In this document: positions 7,161 through 7,964 of the stretch, piece by piece | Numbering within the stretch: the stretch's first letter is position 1 | Layout: every line of letters starts with the position of its first letter | Assembly (NCBI GenBank): GCA_001412365.1 | Contig: LKUE01000266.1 | Location: 1 to 7,964 of the forward strand | From: Desulfuromonas sp. SDB | GTDB taxonomy: Bacteria > SDB-A | Direction of reading: 5' to 3' | Length of the DNA stretch: 7,964 nucleotides | Notes under the pieces: generated by a model | Told to the model about the DNA's origin: nothing | Seen by the model: the letters and a program-made list of their open reading frames with translations, nothing else | The model's database searches: none | Program-made: the position numbers and the translations under genes

Positions 7161-7964
7161 TCAATTTATATAGTTTTTGTATTGATCAATTTTCAATTTA
7201 AGATCAGTTAGTTTTAATTCATCTATTAGGGAAAGTGCTTGTTTATATAAATTTTTCATTTTTCCAGTTTTTTCCTGGATCATAAATAATTCCAGCATCT
7301 CAGTGATAAGGTAAGCTAGTAGAAATTTTGAATTTAAAGATTTGAGGATGTGTAAAGATTCATTTAAATACTGTTCTGCTTTCTTGAAATTTTTTAAATC
7401 CCGGAACATAATACCCATATTTCCCAACAATATTCCTCTACCCTTGATATCTCCAATTTCATCTTTGATTAATGAAGCTTTCTGATAATACTGTTCTGCT
7501 TGTTTATATTTTTCCTGGCGGTAATACAAATTTCCTAAATTAACCAATACTCGAGATATCTCCAACCGGTTGTTAATTTTCTTATTTAAGTTCAGACTTT
7601 TTCTCAAGTAACTATTTGATTTTTTTAACTTTTGTAGCTCAAAACTTACCAGTCCTAAATTCAGATAAGTTTTGGCAGTATTCTGGATTTCACCAGTTTT
7701 TTTAAATATTTTCAGACATTTAAGAAAGGAGGTCTCAGCTTTTTTAAAATCTCTCTTTTCGAAGTATATATATGCAATATTGAACATTGAGCCGGTTATA
7801 CCAAATAAGTTATTATTCTTTTCTGATATAGATAAAGCTTGCTGGTAGATATCAACAGCTTTAGCATAATCAGACATTTCTGAGTAGATATTTCCCAAAT
7901 TCATCAAACTCTTTGTTAATTTCTCATCATCATTATATTTTTTAGATATCTTTACAGCATGATT
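7161..7964 (-). CDS. TPR protein, C-terminal part (5' end beyond the window)
   Basis: The reading frame is open from the TGA stop at 7161-7163 to the right edge, giving 267 residues of a longer protein. The residues closest to the edge, NHAVKISKKYNDDEKLTKS, are themselves the end of a TPR helix pair, so the gene must continue. Six TPR units of exactly 40 residues fill positions 16-255 of the visible part (for example LMNLGNIYSEM, LVNLGNLYYRQEKYKQAEQYY), followed by a 12-residue tail. No catalytic domain is visible here. The unit length and style match the TPRs of the next gene, whose start is 61 bases downstream. The missing N-terminal part could therefore be another cyclase/ATPase module or a TPR-only protein; the window cannot decide. 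The likely role is protein-protein interaction in the cytoplasm, in the same operon as the cyclase-like gene. Confidence 0.92.
   Translation of the reverse strand, partial: NHAVKISKKYNDDEKLTKSLMNLGNIYSEMSDYAKAVDIYQQALSISEKNNNLFGITGSMFNIAYIYFEKRDFKKAETSFLKCLKIFKKTGEIQNTAKTYLNLGLVSFELQKLKKSNSYLRKSLNLNKKINNRLEISRVLVNLGNLYYRQEKYKQAEQYYQKASLIKDEIGDIKGRGILLGNMGIMFRDLKNFKKAEQYLNESLHILKSLNSKFLLAYLITEMLELFMIQEKTGKMKNLYKQALSLIDELKLTDLKLKIDQYKNYIN
7200..7919 (-). repeat. TPR array with 120-base period in the partial TPR gene
   Basis: Six 40-residue TPR units run without any insertion or deletion. At DNA level, the sequence aatactgttctgct recurs at 7367-7380 and 7487-7500, exactly 120 bases apart, where it encodes the AEQY of two adjacent repeats. 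This indicates duplication of units within the gene. Confidence 0.85.

Noticed and set aside
7161-7907. Complete 248-residue TPR gene starting at a TTG codon at 7907
   Set aside because: The frame stays open to the right edge and the upstream residues are in-register TPR sequence, so the TTG is an internal Leu codon of a longer gene.

Overview
This 7,964-base window is AT-rich and has four protein genes with little space between them. I see no RNA genes, mobile elements, CRISPR arrays or intergenic gaps over about 65 bases. The left gene encodes an exported protein with a C-terminal sorting domain of the type 9 secretion (T9SS) / FlgD-like kind. The right side encodes large cyclase-ATPase-TPR proteins. 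Together these suggest an uncultured or little-studied bacterium of the Fibrobacteres-Chlorobi-Bacteroidetes (FCB) group, possibly Cloacimonadota. That placement is inference from gene style; nothing in the window is a phylogenetic marker.

Layout. A short leader with a strong Shine-Dalgarno sequence (1-63) precedes a plus-strand gene (64-1884) for a secreted Asp-box beta-propeller protein. A hairpin terminator (about 1898-1929) follows. The rest is a minus-strand gene row, read right to left: the 3' part of a TPR gene that runs off the right edge (7964-7161), a 1,328-residue protein with two tandem class III nucleotide cyclase domains, a STAND/AAA-type ATPase and TPRs (7099-3113), and a 385-residue membrane-anchored protein with propeller-like repeats and no recognised family (3093-1936). 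Gaps within the row are 61 and 19 bases and no terminator is visible between the genes, so a single operon is likely. Its promoter would lie right of the window unless there is one in the 61-base gap.

How the genes may work together. The central protein has the domain order of mammalian soluble adenylyl cyclase (ADCY10). Its two cyclase domains carry complementary halves of one active site: metal-binding aspartates in domain 1 (D30, D80) and transition-state Asn/Arg in domain 2 (N347, R351). The lysine that normally reads adenine appears to be absent from both, so the product, if any, is uncertain. The ATPase and 40-residue TPR repeats would act as a nucleotide switch and protein-binding platform. 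The upstream TPR protein and downstream membrane protein are candidate partners. The plus-strand secreted protein is convergent to this row and probably transcriptionally separate.
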